DNA from: JACCTI01 sp051005695
GTDB taxonomy: Bacteria > Verrucomicrobiota > Verrucomicrobiia > Chthoniobacterales > UBA10450
Assembly (NCBI GenBank): GCA_051005695.1
Contig: JBPCJC010000046.1
Coordinates: 62,001 to 126,000 of the forward strand
Direction of reading: 5' to 3'
Length of the DNA stretch: 64,000 nucleotides
The position numbers and the translations under genes are program-made. Of this stretch, positions 1 to 8,954 are shown piece after piece (positions within the stretch are counted from its first letter, which is position 1; each line of letters opens with the position of its first letter). A model generated the notes under the pieces. That model saw only the letters and a list, made by a program, of their open reading frames with translations, did no database searches and was not told where the DNA came from.

Positions 1-2
1 GT

Positions 3-80
3 ACGGGCCTCGGCGCCGACGGGTTGCGCGGCACGATCGAAACCACCGCCTTGTTCGAAATCATCCGCGACAATCTCTAG
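3..80 (+). CDS. 3' end of an unidentified gene (truncated by window)
   Basis: An open frame enters from the left edge and stops at TAG 78-80. The last 25 codons read T-G-L-G-A-D-G-L-R-G and end F-E-I-I-R-D-N-L, which looks like ordinary coding sequence with a hydrophobic helical tail. I do not recognise the family from so short a piece. A hairpin at 138-166 lies just downstream and may stop transcription from this side as well as from the leftward gene opposite. The call rests only on frame openness and codon character. Confidence 0.5.
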   Translation, partial: TGLGADGLRGTIETTALFEIIRDNL

Positions 81-132
81 CGATTCGTGGCGGATGAATT
101 TAACCGTTCGTTAGGCCAATCGCCTGAAAAGC

Positions 133-166
133 AAAAACCCGCCTGCAGGATGAGCTGACAGGCGGG
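133..166 (-). terminator. Rho-independent terminator of the leftward gene at 188-1582
   Basis: The 8-bp arms cccgcctg (138-145) and caggcggg (159-166) are perfect inverted repeats around a 13-nt loop. Read on the minus strand, the stem is followed at once by five U (positions 137-133). It sits about 20 bases past the stop codon of the leftward gene, where a terminator is expected. Its position between convergent genes means it could also serve the gene ending at 80, though no T-run follows on that strand. Confidence 0.85.
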
Positions 167-187
167 CTTTCCTGAGTCGTGGAGAGC

Positions 188-1582
188 TTACGGGCTGGTC
201 GGAACCATCACGGGAACAAAGGTAAATGTCGGCGGCTGCGGCAAAGACGGCGGCGGGCCTTCAGCCGGGCTCTCAGGCTGGGGACCTTCCCCAGGGCTTG
301 CCTTGGTGTCGATCAATGTCTTGCCGTCCAGCATCGTCTTTCCATCCGTGGTCTGCGTGCCGGTCTCAGTGTTTTCCAGTTCACGCGTAGGCGCCTGAGT
401 GTTCGCGGCAAGAAGAGTGTTTTGTGATTCGCGGCCGAACGCAGCCACTTCCGCGACGGTAAACGCGGCATTTGCAGGTGCCGCCGAGGTGAATCGCACC
501 ATCACGTAGCGACCAGAAGTTTCCGGGAAATCAACCGAGGCGCGGCCACGGCTGCCATCGTCTTCCGCGGAGCCGACAGCTTTCATGTTGGCGAAAGTTT
601 CGTCACTCATTTCCAGGGAGGCGGGCGCATTTTCCGGCGTCGGCGCGGGAACTTTGTTATCGGCCGGTGCATTCGCCACGCCTTGCGCGGGGAGCGATTG
701 CAGAACGTAGAAATCCATGTGACCCGCGCGCGGCGCATAGACTGCGGAGACGCGGCGAAGCGAACAGTTCTTACCAAGATCAATCACCGCGGTCGGGACC
801 GCGTCTTCTGGAGCGAAAGCGTAGCGCGTGGCCAACTGATCGTCGATCATGTTGTTTGCCTGCTTTACCTCCGCGCCGGAGCTGACGTAAAGGGCGCGCG
901 CTTTCGCGTGAATGTCGGTGAAATTGTAAGAGATCAGCGCGAAGCTGTCGGACTTTTCGTGCACCGCGAGTTTGCGCTCACGAGGTGCGGTGAAATCTGA
1001 AACCTGCGGGCTCGCATACACTCCGAAGCCGGCGATCCGCCCGGGTTCGGCGAGGTTAAAAGTGAGCCGGATATACTTTGCTTCGCCGGGTCCCACGCGT
1101 GATTGCACGACGTCAGCACCCAATTCCTGTTCCTGCGCCTTGTGCCATTGCGGACTGTTCGCCGGGAGTTTGGCGCTTGCGGTCGAGATGGTCATCGTTC
1201 CCTTCGCGCCTTTGTTAAGGAAGGCGACGCTGTCGATATTCTCGATCTTCGGCAAAGAAACCAAGACCGTGGTGGTCCCGCTCGGCAGCGAGTATCCAAC
1301 CGTCGGATCGTCGCACAGCAGGGCCGCTTCCGCGCCATTTCGGTCTTCAGAATTCGCATTCAACTGAAGGTTGGCGATAGGCTCGCTCTTCGGCATCGCT
1401 TTCACGTCTGCGCCCATGCTGTAGCGGGCCAAGTTTTCGGGATAGGACGGCGCCTGCTCAACCGCGAGAGCCGGAACCTTTTGGAGGGTGATTCCGGCCG
1501 CGTAAGCATCCGTCGCGGTGCCGGCAAAAAATGCGGCACCGACACTGCAGAGGGTGTAAAAACCAACAGGGATTGTCTTCAT
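188..1582 (-). CDS. Exported discoidin (F5/8 C)-like protein, function unknown
   Basis: Predicted exported protein of about 464 residues. The ATG at 1582 is chosen over the upstream 1654 because it gives a standard signal peptide (MKTIPVGF, hydrophobic stretch, A-Y-A-A) and has GGAA just upstream. Two regions alternate beta strands and end in patterns such as Y-I-R-L-T-F and Y-V-M-V-R-F-T-S, typical of discoidin-like jelly-roll folds in carbohydrate- or surface-binding proteins. The C-terminal 60 residues are low-complexity: D-G-K-T-M-L-D-G-K-T-L-I-D-T-K followed by a proline-rich tail. A related K-T-M-M-D-G-K-G stretch occurs in the TonB receptor at 3985-7113. The gene is monocistronic with its own terminator. 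The discoidin assignment is by pattern only; binding target unknown. Confidence 0.7.
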   Translation of the reverse strand: MKTIPVGFYTLCSVGAAFFAGTATDAYAAGITLQKVPALAVEQAPSYPENLARYSMGADVKAMPKSEPIANLQLNANSEDRNGAEAALLCDDPTVGYSLPSGTTTVLVSLPKIENIDSVAFLNKGAKGTMTISTASAKLPANSPQWHKAQEQELGADVVQSRVGPGEAKYIRLTFNLAEPGRIAGFGVYASPQVSDFTAPRERKLAVHEKSDSFALISYNFTDIHAKARALYVSSGAEVKQANNMIDDQLATRYAFAPEDAVPTAVIDLGKNCSLRRVSAVYAPRAGHMDFYVLQSLPAQGVANAPADNKVPAPTPENAPASLEMSDETFANMKAVGSAEDDGSRGRASVDFPETSGRYVMVRFTSAAPANAAFTVAEVAAFGRESQNTLLAANTQAPTRELENTETGTQTTDGKTMLDGKTLIDTKASPGEGPQPESPAEGPPPSLPQPPTFTFVPVMVPTSP

Positions 1583-1777
1583 AATTTCCATAGCCACAAA
1601 AAAGATGCTACGAAATTGCCGGACGCTTTGCAATAGAAATATTGCGCGGGGCAAGCCAACGCGTGCTACCCGCGCGGACAGAGCATTAACCTTACTCGAA
1701 CTTCACGTTGTCGTCGATGGCTACCGTGTTCCGGCGGGCTCGATCTTGGGTGGATGCAGCGTTATGTTCGGCAATTG

Positions 1778-2362
1778 CTAATTTGTCGCGTATAAGGTCG
1801 ACGCCTCGGTGGCGCGAAACTTCTTGCTCCCCGCGTATGCATAAAGCGGAAGGTAAGAACCAGTGCGCACCTGTTCGGCCCGGCACGCCATCCAATTGAA
1901 TGTTGGATCCAGGACGAATGTTCCCTGCTCGGTTTCCCAAACCAGCCAAGCATGGGTGACGCGGCTGGTCGGCGCTCGTTTTCCAATTACCAGGCGGACA
2001 TTGCGCGCGCCGTTTTCTTGCATCCGTTGATACAGAGCGACGGCTTTGCCTTTGCAATCTGCGGGCTCTCTCGACTGGACCTCAAATGGGGTTTCCCATT
2101 CGACGTGATACCCGTAGGGGATCTCGCGGAGATCTTCCATCCATCTGTTGACACGGCTTAGCGGCAGGTTCGAGCCCGCGGCGTCGGATTTTCCACTGCT
2201 GAGAATCGGACGGATCCGGGTCATTTGGCGATCGTATGGCGTCGAATCAACCGGAAATAACGTAGTCGCTGCGAAACACGAAGCAGTCGAGAGGCACGCC
2301 ACCGTGGCCAAAAACGAGAGGACTTTCTTAACAGCGAACGGCTGGATGCTTATAAGAATCAT
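1778..2362 (-). CDS. Exported bacterial transglutaminase-like cysteine protease (BTLCP-like)
   Basis: A 194-residue protein with an N-terminal signal peptide (hydrophobic residues about 12-30, A-S-C-F-A-A). The rest fits the BTLCP/transglutaminase-like papain fold: Cys103 in A-D-C-K-G-K-A, His137 in V-T-H-A-W and Asp152 in L-D-P-T-F form the expected catalytic triad in the right order and spacing. Family members act outside the cytoplasm as cysteine peptidases; the best known, LapG, clips large surface adhesins, but no LapD-type partner is seen here, so the substrate is unknown. It is followed by an apparently non-coding stretch to the next leftward gene. The fold call is fairly secure, the role is not. 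Confidence 0.75.
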   Translation of the reverse strand: MILISIQPFAVKKVLSFLATVACLSTASCFAATTLFPVDSTPYDRQMTRIRPILSSGKSDAAGSNLPLSRVNRWMEDLREIPYGYHVEWETPFEVQSREPADCKGKAVALYQRMQENGARNVRLVIGKRAPTSRVTHAWLVWETEQGTFVLDPTFNWMACRAEQVRTGSYLPLYAYAGSKKFRATEASTLYATN

Positions 2363-2369
2363 AATTTAA

Positions 2370-2800
2370 TACGAATGCTATAAGCAGCAGTTATGCCAGC
2401 GTTCGCGCGGACCGGAACCGCGCGTGGTTTGAATCAGGTCTTCGCCCACGATTAGCCCCGCCGCTTCGTAACAGCAGGCTTACCGCCGCCAATCGTCGGG
2501 GTTGAGCCCGTTTGCGCGTTTAGCCGCGCGATCAAGTCGGCCAGAGGGCGGCGAACAATTGACCAATTCGGCCTTGTTCCACGGAAGCCGAAGATGATCG
2601 AGCCACAACGATGTTCGAAAACCATCTGTTGCCGAGTGCCGTTTTCCTCCGGCGGCCTCAAGAAATCTCGCCATTCGAAAGTCGACCGGATCAAAGAAAC
2701 GCTACGCTCTGTGCTCAAGAACAGCGCAAAAAAATCCCTCGGAAGCCCACAGCCAAGAGATGGCGGTGGGCGGCGACTAAATCGCTTTAACCTTCTTTGC
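2370..2800. other. About 430 bases without a confident gene
   Basis: Several short frames are open on both strands. The best are two overlapping leftward frames, 2452-2718 and 2480-2674. One ends L-I-A-R-L-N-A-Q-T-G-S-T-P-T-I-G-G-G, which looks protein-like, but the apparent coding quality switches between frames and neither has a convincing start. It may be a decayed gene. No hairpin terminator or RNA gene was recognised. Confidence 0.4.
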
Positions 2801-2807
2801 CGCGGGC

Positions 2808-3161
2808 TTAACGAAACCGCGGTCCGCCAAACGAGATATTGGGATCGATTGATAAGATCCCCGCAACCGAGGTAGCTCCGCTGCGCACTAGGTCATTCCC
2901 TTGAATCACGAACAGCGGCGAGCCGCTATTCACTTGTGTTCCCATGAGGACGACACGCTGCGGGATGCGACTGCCTGTCACTTCGACGAGGATGACGCGC
3001 TGGCGAAACGCGTTCTCCCTTGCATGCATCGCGTTGCGCGAGTGCTTCCCTTTACCGGTTGACTCGTATCTATTTTCTCCCGCTTTCGCCGCCGTAGCAC
3101 ACATGACACTCAAGCATGCGACCGCGATGAAAGATCTGCGAACGAGTGTTGTTACTTTCAT
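2808..3161 (-). CDS. Exported mini protein consisting of a TonB-receptor plug fragment
   Basis: A 117-residue protein from ATG 3161 (chosen because it opens a clean signal peptide, MKVTTLVRR then hydrophobic to A-A-K-A-G). After a basic linker it reads V-E-V-T-G-S-R-I-P-Q, then S-P-L-F-V-I-Q-G-N-D-L-V-R-S-G-A-T-S-V-A-G-I-L and ends at P-N-I-S-F-G-G. That is the beginning of a TonB-dependent receptor plug domain (compare V-V-V-T-G-S-Y-I-P in the receptor at 3985-7113) but it stops after about 55 residues of plug, with no barrel. There is no continuing barrel frame downstream within the 430 bases to the next gene. It is either a truncated receptor or a free-standing plug-like protein; the intact signal peptide and clean stop leave the second open. 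Confidence 0.65.
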   Translation of the reverse strand: MKVTTLVRRSFIAVACLSVMCATAAKAGENRYESTGKGKHSRNAMHARENAFRQRVILVEVTGSRIPQRVVLMGTQVNSGSPLFVIQGNDLVRSGATSVAGILSIDPNISFGGPRFR

Positions 3162-3357
3162 ATAAAAAAACAATGCTTCGCAAATGTACACGTGACAAGA
3201 ACATTCACGGACGGGTCCGTAATCGTCTCAGCAAAGTCCTAAATCATCTCGCCGACTCTCACACGTTCCTTTAACGGGACAGTTAACTCTTGCTATGCCC
3301 GTGATCGTTCCTCCAACTTTGGAACGTCGATCAGCGAGCCGAACGGCGCTTGCCGCA

Positions 3358-3840
3358 CTACTGCACGCGTTTGACCCGAATAATAGAGGCACCCTCTACG
3401 AACATTTTGTATCCGAACATATCCCGGAAAATAATCACCGTCGGATTTGCAATCGGCGAGTTGGAAACCACATCGTCGTTCGTAGGTTTCCAGGTTTCTC
3501 CATTAGCCAGATGGAAGAATGTTCGAGGGCCGTACCCCTTGAAATCGCCGACAATCTTGCTCTCGATAATTTCCGGCGGACGCACTTTGCGCTCTTTAAC
3601 CGCGCGATCGACAGCCTGCGCGGCAGCCACCGTCGCGGCGTCCTTTTGCTTGCCGGCGACATAGTCTCGAAGAAAAGCGTCAAGAACGGCGCGCTCGGCA
3701 CCAGTTAATTTATCGAGACCCGCTTTGGCGTAGGTCTCTTGGTCCATCACATTTCGCAGTCCGTCGAACCCCGGGGTTTCGGCGAGCGTGAAACTATTTA
3801 CGAGAAGGAGAAAGCCGGCAGTAATAGAAAAAATCTTCAT
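3358..3840 (-). CDS. Small exported protein of unknown function
   Basis: About 160 residues from ATG 3840, where a signal peptide begins (MKIFSITAGFLLLVNSFTLA). The mature part opens with a helical segment of the type E-T-Y-A-K-A-G-L-D-K-L-T-G-A-E-R-A-V-L-D-A-F-L, a pattern seen at the N-terminus of small uncharacterised periplasmic proteins in proteobacteria and others. A basic/acidic helix follows (about 60-95), and then a beta-rich part with G-E-T-W-K-P-T-N-D-D and Y-K-M-F-V-E-G-A that resembles an SH3-like or OB-like barrel. No catalytic motif is seen. It lies between the plug-only protein and the TonB receptor on the same strand, but a terminator after the receptor separates it from that gene. 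Confidence 0.7.
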   Translation of the reverse strand: MKIFSITAGFLLLVNSFTLAETPGFDGLRNVMDQETYAKAGLDKLTGAERAVLDAFLRDYVAGKQKDAATVAAAQAVDRAVKERKVRPPEIIESKIVGDFKGYGPRTFFHLANGETWKPTNDDVVSNSPIANPTVIIFRDMFGYKMFVEGASIIRVKRVQ

Positions 3841-3929
3841 CGGTAATGGTTGAACCTTCACAGTGCAAATCCGCTGCCTCAGGTCAAACACGAAGATTTA
3901 GGCAGGCAAGACTACTTTCCGGAAAAGCA

Positions 3930-3959
3930 AGCGGCCGAGCCCCCGAGGACTCGGCCGCT
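3930..3959 (-). terminator. Terminator of the TonB-dependent receptor gene
   Basis: Perfect 10-bp arms agcggccgag (3930-3939) and ctcggccgct (3950-3959) with a 10-nt loop. On the minus strand the stem is followed by TGCTTTTCC, a short U-rich tail. It lies 25 bases past the receptor stop codon at 3985. Confidence 0.85.
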
Positions 3960-3984
3960 GCAATATCCTAACTAGACCTGAAGC

Positions 3985-6900
3985 TTAGAAGCGCTTGGTC
4001 AACTCAAAGTAAACGAATCGACCGAGCGGATCGTAGATCGAGAGGTTGGTTGCGCTGTTTGCACCCGGCACAAAGCGCGGATCTTCGTCAAACAGGTTAT
4101 TGCAACCGACCGTGATCGTGGTCCCATCCAAGAGACGTTGCACGGGGCTCATTTCAGGGGCGCCGGCAACGCCACCGCCGCCGCCGCCACCCTTGCCGTC
4201 CATCATGGTCTTCGCGTCTTTGGCGTCAACCACAGGGCCCGGGCTCGTCTTACCCTTGAAGGTATAAGAGATGCGGCCGTCCACGTTGATGTAGTCTTCG
4301 ACCACCGGCAACGTGCTTTGATCAACCGTCTCAGGATCCGAACCGACCGTATCAAGCAACTCAGGAATGTAGTTCGCATTCAACGAGAGCACGAACCCTT
4401 GGAGACGATACTCAGCCAAGAAGGTGATCTTGTAGTCCGGATTCGCACCGACGTTAAACTCTGAACCAACCAATCCAGAGATGTTATAGTAGTTGCTTAA
4501 CGGGGTGGTCTTCAGATCGTTCTTGGTGAAGACGATGGAATTGACGCCGAGTTCCAGCTGACCCCAACGTTGGAGTTCGAGGTTGTAGTGGACGCTGAAG
4601 TCGAAGCCTTCGACGCGAGCTGCACCAATGTTGATGTTGGTATCGACGTAGAACACCGAGGCCAAGTTTCCGAAGAGCTGACCAGGACCCGTCACCGGAC
4701 GGGCACCGGTTGAACCAGGGAAGGCATTGAATGCCACCAGCCCGACATACGGTGAACCCGTTCCAAGTCGATCAACGCTCGAGAGAATCGTCGCCCCACC
4801 GAGAACGCTCACGATTTTCTGTTGCAGGGTGCGGAAGTAATCCGCACTGAGAGTCAACCCGGGGATGAAGCTCGGGCTGTAGACGATACCGGCAGTGTAA
4901 GACTCTGCGGTCGAGGGCACGAGGTTCGGATTTGATCCCGAACGCACCTGGGCCTGATCCTGAACCACACCGTTGAGAGTGATGGAATCAGAGAAACCTT
5001 GGGCGCTTGGTCCGAAGAGTGAATACAACGTCGGAGCCACGAACGAGTTCGAGTAAGTAGCACGAAGGGTGACATCCTTGATCGGCTGATAACGCAGCGT
5101 GACCTTCGGAACTTTCGCGTCTTCGCTCACACCTTGGTAGTGATCGTAACGGCCGGCGAGATTGACCTCGAAGCTGTAAACGAACGGGATGTTCATCGAA
5201 GGTCCGACAATCGGAATGCTCGCTTCAGCGTAAGCCGACTGGATCGAGCGACCGGCATTGATCTGCTGAACCGGCACCGAACCGACGAAGATTTCCGGCG
5301 AATCCGCAAGCTTGAAGCCTTCTTGGCGATATTCACCGCCGAAGGAAACACCGACCGCTCCACCCGGGAGGGTGAATGGGAAGCCGACCACGCGGCCATC
5401 AAACACTTCCTGATAGGAGTCCTGTTTGCGGATGTTATTTCCAAAGATGGTCTGGAACTGGCCAGATGGAACCCGTCCGGGCCCATTGCCGACTGGATTG
5501 AAGGCGAAGAAGTCCAATGGCGGGATGGGATTGCCATTGTTATCGCTCGCGGTGCCCGCGATCATCGCGTTCAGCTGGGTTGCATTCACGAGACCGGCAT
5601 TCACGAAGTCAATGCTGTAGTGACTGTAGTAAGCCGCGGTTTCCGCCGACCAGTCCTTACTGAATTGGGAGCGCAATCCACCGAGGAAGCGGTAGAAGTT
5701 CGAATCCTGAGTGAAGGTGCGCGGATTCGACTGATAACGGTTGTTCGCGAACAAACGATAGCGTCCACCAAGGCTATTGCTGTCGATTGATTCCACGAAC
5801 GGGTTGAACGGAGCAGCCGGTCCACGATCTTCCGGAACGAGCGCTCCAGTATTCGGATCAACCCGCATGGTTCCTAGGATCACAACGCCAGTTCCGTTGC
5901 TCAGAGGCTGGGCATTGAGGAAGTTTTGGCTGTGGTTATGTGAATAGAGGAAATCACCAAAGAGTTCCAACTGCTTGCCAAAGACTTGGTGAGTGAAGGC
6001 CGCATAAGCGTTGGTGTTCGAAACATCCAGCGTGCTCGTGGGAACCTGCGACAAGTCGTAAGAAGTGATAGTCGCCTGCGAGACCCGCATGTACGCCTGA
6101 GGAAGCAGATCATATTGTCCCGGGTTGGCAGCACCTGGGGCTGGAGGAGGAGGAGGAGGAGGCACCGAGCCCGGCAAGACGCCGACATCAAACGGCGAGT
6201 TAACGGTGGGATTCGCGTTAGGGCCGGCAAGAGGGTTCTCGCCAAGCAGAAGGTAAAACTTCGTGCCGCCGCCCCGGTTATCGCGACCAACGCCGCCGTA
6301 GGTGGTGGTGACGCCACCGGGACGCCGGGAATAAGCGCGCTCGCGCTGAAAGAGAGCATCATCTTCCAGATACTGAAAGCCCGCGGTCACGTGCGTGGTG
6401 TCGTTGCCGACGCCCGCGATCAATGACGCACGGCGCTCTGCGATACCGCTTTCGACCGTGAAGCCGTAGCGAGCACCGATTTCAACGCCGTTGAAATCCT
6501 GCTTGAGGAAAATGTTAACCACACCGCCGACTGCTTCGGAACCGTAGAGAGCGGACGCACCGTCCTTCAGAACTTCAATACGGCTGATCAAGGTGGTCGG
6601 GAACAGATTGACGTCCGAGAACTGAGCCCCACCAACCGCGATCGCCGCGGAGTCCGCGATACGCCGGCCGTTGAAGAGCACCAGAGTCGGGAGACCACGC
6701 AGTGAAACAATGGCGCCACCCTGTGTGCCGCCGCTCGAAATGTTCGCGTTGGTGTTACCGAGGTTGCCGCCACCGACGAAATCGGGGTTACGCTTTTGCA
6801 AAACAGTCAAGACGTCTTGAGTGCCAGCGCGCTCAAGTTCGCGCGTGGTCAATGTATCCAGAGGCGAAGCCGTGACTTCCTCGGCGCTCGGGATATAGGA

Positions 6901-7113
6901 ACCGGTCACAACGACGCGCTCGGTGCTGGCTTCGCCAGCCGATGCGGGCGCTGGTGGAGCCGCTGGGCCAGGTCCGTTTTCCGGAAGCTGGGTGCCGGGC
7001 GATCCGAGCGGGGTTTGAGCGTAAGCGCTCACAGTCATGAGGAAAGGAATTCCGACGCCGGCCACGAGGGCCACGCGGAGGGATCCTAACGTCTTCAGTA
7101 CGTTTCTTATCAT
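3985..7113 (-). CDS. TonB-dependent outer-membrane receptor
   Basis: A 1042-residue outer-membrane receptor. ATG 7113 is preferred to the longer frame from 7200 because GGAG lies six bases upstream and a signal peptide follows (hydrophobic VALVAGVGIPFLMTVSAYA). Plug domain about residues 60-230: E-R-V-V-V-T-G-S-Y-I-P, the S-L-R-G-L-P-T-L-V-L-F-N-G-R-R signature and I-E-V-L-K-D-G-A-S-A-L-Y-G-S-E-A-V-G-G-V-V-N-I. The rest is an alternating barrel ending in F, as outer-membrane proteins do. Near the C-terminus a glycine run (K-T-M-M-D-G-K then seven G) forms an unusual loop insertion in the last barrel strands, and a proline run sits near residue 320. Substrate cannot be told; the alpha-galactosidase lipoprotein divergently downstream hints at oligosaccharides, but only by proximity. 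Confidence 0.92.
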   Translation of the reverse strand: MIRNVLKTLGSLRVALVAGVGIPFLMTVSAYAQTPLGSPGTQLPENGPGPAAPPAPASAGEASTERVVVTGSYIPSAEEVTASPLDTLTTRELERAGTQDVLTVLQKRNPDFVGGGNLGNTNANISSGGTQGGAIVSLRGLPTLVLFNGRRIADSAAIAVGGAQFSDVNLFPTTLISRIEVLKDGASALYGSEAVGGVVNIFLKQDFNGVEIGARYGFTVESGIAERRASLIAGVGNDTTHVTAGFQYLEDDALFQRERAYSRRPGGVTTTYGGVGRDNRGGGTKFYLLLGENPLAGPNANPTVNSPFDVGVLPGSVPPPPPPPAPGAANPGQYDLLPQAYMRVSQATITSYDLSQVPTSTLDVSNTNAYAAFTHQVFGKQLELFGDFLYSHNHSQNFLNAQPLSNGTGVVILGTMRVDPNTGALVPEDRGPAAPFNPFVESIDSNSLGGRYRLFANNRYQSNPRTFTQDSNFYRFLGGLRSQFSKDWSAETAAYYSHYSIDFVNAGLVNATQLNAMIAGTASDNNGNPIPPLDFFAFNPVGNGPGRVPSGQFQTIFGNNIRKQDSYQEVFDGRVVGFPFTLPGGAVGVSFGGEYRQEGFKLADSPEIFVGSVPVQQINAGRSIQSAYAEASIPIVGPSMNIPFVYSFEVNLAGRYDHYQGVSEDAKVPKVTLRYQPIKDVTLRATYSNSFVAPTLYSLFGPSAQGFSDSITLNGVVQDQAQVRSGSNPNLVPSTAESYTAGIVYSPSFIPGLTLSADYFRTLQQKIVSVLGGATILSSVDRLGTGSPYVGLVAFNAFPGSTGARPVTGPGQLFGNLASVFYVDTNINIGAARVEGFDFSVHYNLELQRWGQLELGVNSIVFTKNDLKTTPLSNYYNISGLVGSEFNVGANPDYKITFLAEYRLQGFVLSLNANYIPELLDTVGSDPETVDQSTLPVVEDYINVDGRISYTFKGKTSPGPVVDAKDAKTMMDGKGGGGGGGVAGAPEMSPVQRLLDGTTITVGCNNLFDEDPRFVPGANSATNLSIYDPLGRFVYFELTKRF

Positions 7114-7295
7114 TAGTTTCTCCATTGGTTTGGTTAGGTTTGGCGGTGAGGAATAAGGGATTGAGTTTGGTCTGACAAGATTTTTTTTCACTTTTTTCAA
7201 AAAACTTTGAACGTCCCTGCCGAACGTGATGTCCCCGGTGGCCGCCAGCGGCCGTTAAGACTTTCCGCCCCCGGTGCTCTCGGTAAGCTGCGCGG

Positions 7296-8954
7296 ATGCG
7301 AATGGTTTCGTGGAATGCAGTAAATTTCCGCGCCCTCATTCTCGCCGCCACGCTCCTGAATTCCTGTCATCGCGACGCTGAAACGCCCTTCGCTTCAGGT
7401 GCTGATGCGTTCCCAATTTTGACTCCGGAGACTCCGACGAAACCGCGCATTACCGGCGGGAAAATTTTTGGTGTCCGCCCGGGCTCGCCGTTTTTCTTTC
7501 AGGTCACCGCCGCAGGAAGACACCCATTCACCTACGAGGCTTCCGGTTTGCCGGTTGGCCTAACGATCAGTTCCACCACCGGCGAGATTAGCGGAACCTT
7601 ATCAATACCGGGTCGCTATCCAGTGAATCTGCGCGTGCAGAATTCCGCCGGTACCGCCGAGCGATTGCTCACCATCGTGGTCGGCGACGAGATCGCGCTC
7701 ACGCCGCCCATGGGCTGGAACAGTTTCAACGCCTTCGGAAACTTCGCCACCCAGGAGCAGGTTCTCGCCGCCGCCCACGCGCTCGTGCGCGCCGGACTGC
7801 GCGACCACGGCTGGCTTTTCGTGAACGTTGACGACGGCTGGCAAGGAAACCGGGGCGGCCCATTCCACGCCATCCAACCGAACAAAAAATTTCCAGATAT
7901 ACAGTCGCTCGCAAATCAGATCCACGGGCTCGGCTTAAAATTTGGTCTCTACTCAACGCCGGCACGCACCACCTTCGGCTGGCACATCGGTTCGTCGGCG
8001 GACAATGCGGACGGGACCTACGATTGGATCGCCGATCACACGCATGACGAATTCTACAAGTACACGGTGCCAGAATATCATTCGCGCTTGGAAGACTTCG
8101 CGTGGTTGAAACCGTTCGCAGATCACCAACGCAAAAAATTCCGGCGCGATTTCACCCGCGACCGCCGCACGATCGGTTATCCGTTCATCGAGCAGGACGT
8201 TCGACAGTGGACAGCTTGGGGCGTCGATTACCTCAAGTATGATTGGCTCCCGATCGACGTTCCAAACGCCGAGGCGATGCGCGCGCAGCTTCGCCACTCG
8301 GGCCGCGACATCGTTTACAGTCTTTCGAACAACGCACCCTTCGCGCTCGCGCCGCAGCTTTCACGGATTGCCAATGCCTGGCGCACGAGTGTCGACATCG
8401 AGGACACGTGGAAAAGCGTCAGCGCGATCGGCTTCGCGCAAGACAAGTGGGCGCCCTACCAAAGCCCCTCCCACTACAACGATCCCGACATGCTCGTTCT
8501 CGGCCACGTGATCTGGAGCCGACCCGGCCCGACGCGCCTGACTTCGGATGAACAATACACGCACATGAGCTTGTGGTGTCTTCTCTCCGGTCCATTACTG
8601 CTCGGTGCGGACTTGGACAAACTGGATCCATTCACCCTTGGACTCCTAACGAATGATGACGTGCTCGACGTGCATCAGGATTCACTTTGCCACCAGGCGA
8701 AATGCGTCGCTCGTGATGGCGACGCGAATGTTTACGCGAAGACACTCGACGACGGTTCGCGCGCAGTTGGCTTATTCAATCGCGGGCGTCGCCCGATGGT
8801 CGTCCGCGCGCGTTGGAACGATCTCGGCCTCACTCGGCCTCAGTTAGTCCGCGATCTTTGGCGACAAAAAGATCTCGGAAAATTCTCGGACCAATTCGAA
8901 ACCACGGTCGCGCCGCACGGCGTCGTCCTGCTCAAGATCGCGCCGATTAAATAG
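7296..8954 (+). CDS. GH27-type alpha-galactosidase lipoprotein with N-terminal Ig-like domain
   Basis: A 552-residue predicted lipoprotein hydrolysing terminal alpha-galactosides (or a related GH27 substrate). The lipobox is L-L-N-S-C. Residues about 50-130 form a putative Ig/cadherin-like domain (G-L-P-V-G-L-T-I-S-S-T-T-G-E-I-S-G-T). The GH27 catalytic domain starts at T-P-P-M-G-W-N-S-F-N and carries V-D-D-G-W-Q, the nucleophile Asp316 in Y-L-K-Y-D-W, the acid/base candidate Asp367 in R-T-S-V-D-I-E-D-T-W, and Y-N-D-P-D-M-L. A short beta domain follows. Divergent from the TonB receptor, with about 180 bases between the starts; its last eight bases overlap the end of the convergent transporter gene. 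The family is secure; anomer and exact substrate are inference. Confidence 0.92.
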   Translation: MRMVSWNAVNFRALILAATLLNSCHRDAETPFASGADAFPILTPETPTKPRITGGKIFGVRPGSPFFFQVTAAGRHPFTYEASGLPVGLTISSTTGEISGTLSIPGRYPVNLRVQNSAGTAERLLTIVVGDEIALTPPMGWNSFNAFGNFATQEQVLAAAHALVRAGLRDHGWLFVNVDDGWQGNRGGPFHAIQPNKKFPDIQSLANQIHGLGLKFGLYSTPARTTFGWHIGSSADNADGTYDWIADHTHDEFYKYTVPEYHSRLEDFAWLKPFADHQRKKFRRDFTRDRRTIGYPFIEQDVRQWTAWGVDYLKYDWLPIDVPNAEAMRAQLRHSGRDIVYSLSNNAPFALAPQLSRIANAWRTSVDIEDTWKSVSAIGFAQDKWAPYQSPSHYNDPDMLVLGHVIWSRPGPTRLTSDEQYTHMSLWCLLSGPLLLGADLDKLDPFTLGLLTNDDVLDVHQDSLCHQAKCVARDGDANVYAKTLDDGSRAVGLFNRGRRPMVVRARWNDLGLTRPQLVRDLWRQKDLGKFSDQFETTVAPHGVVLLKIAPIK

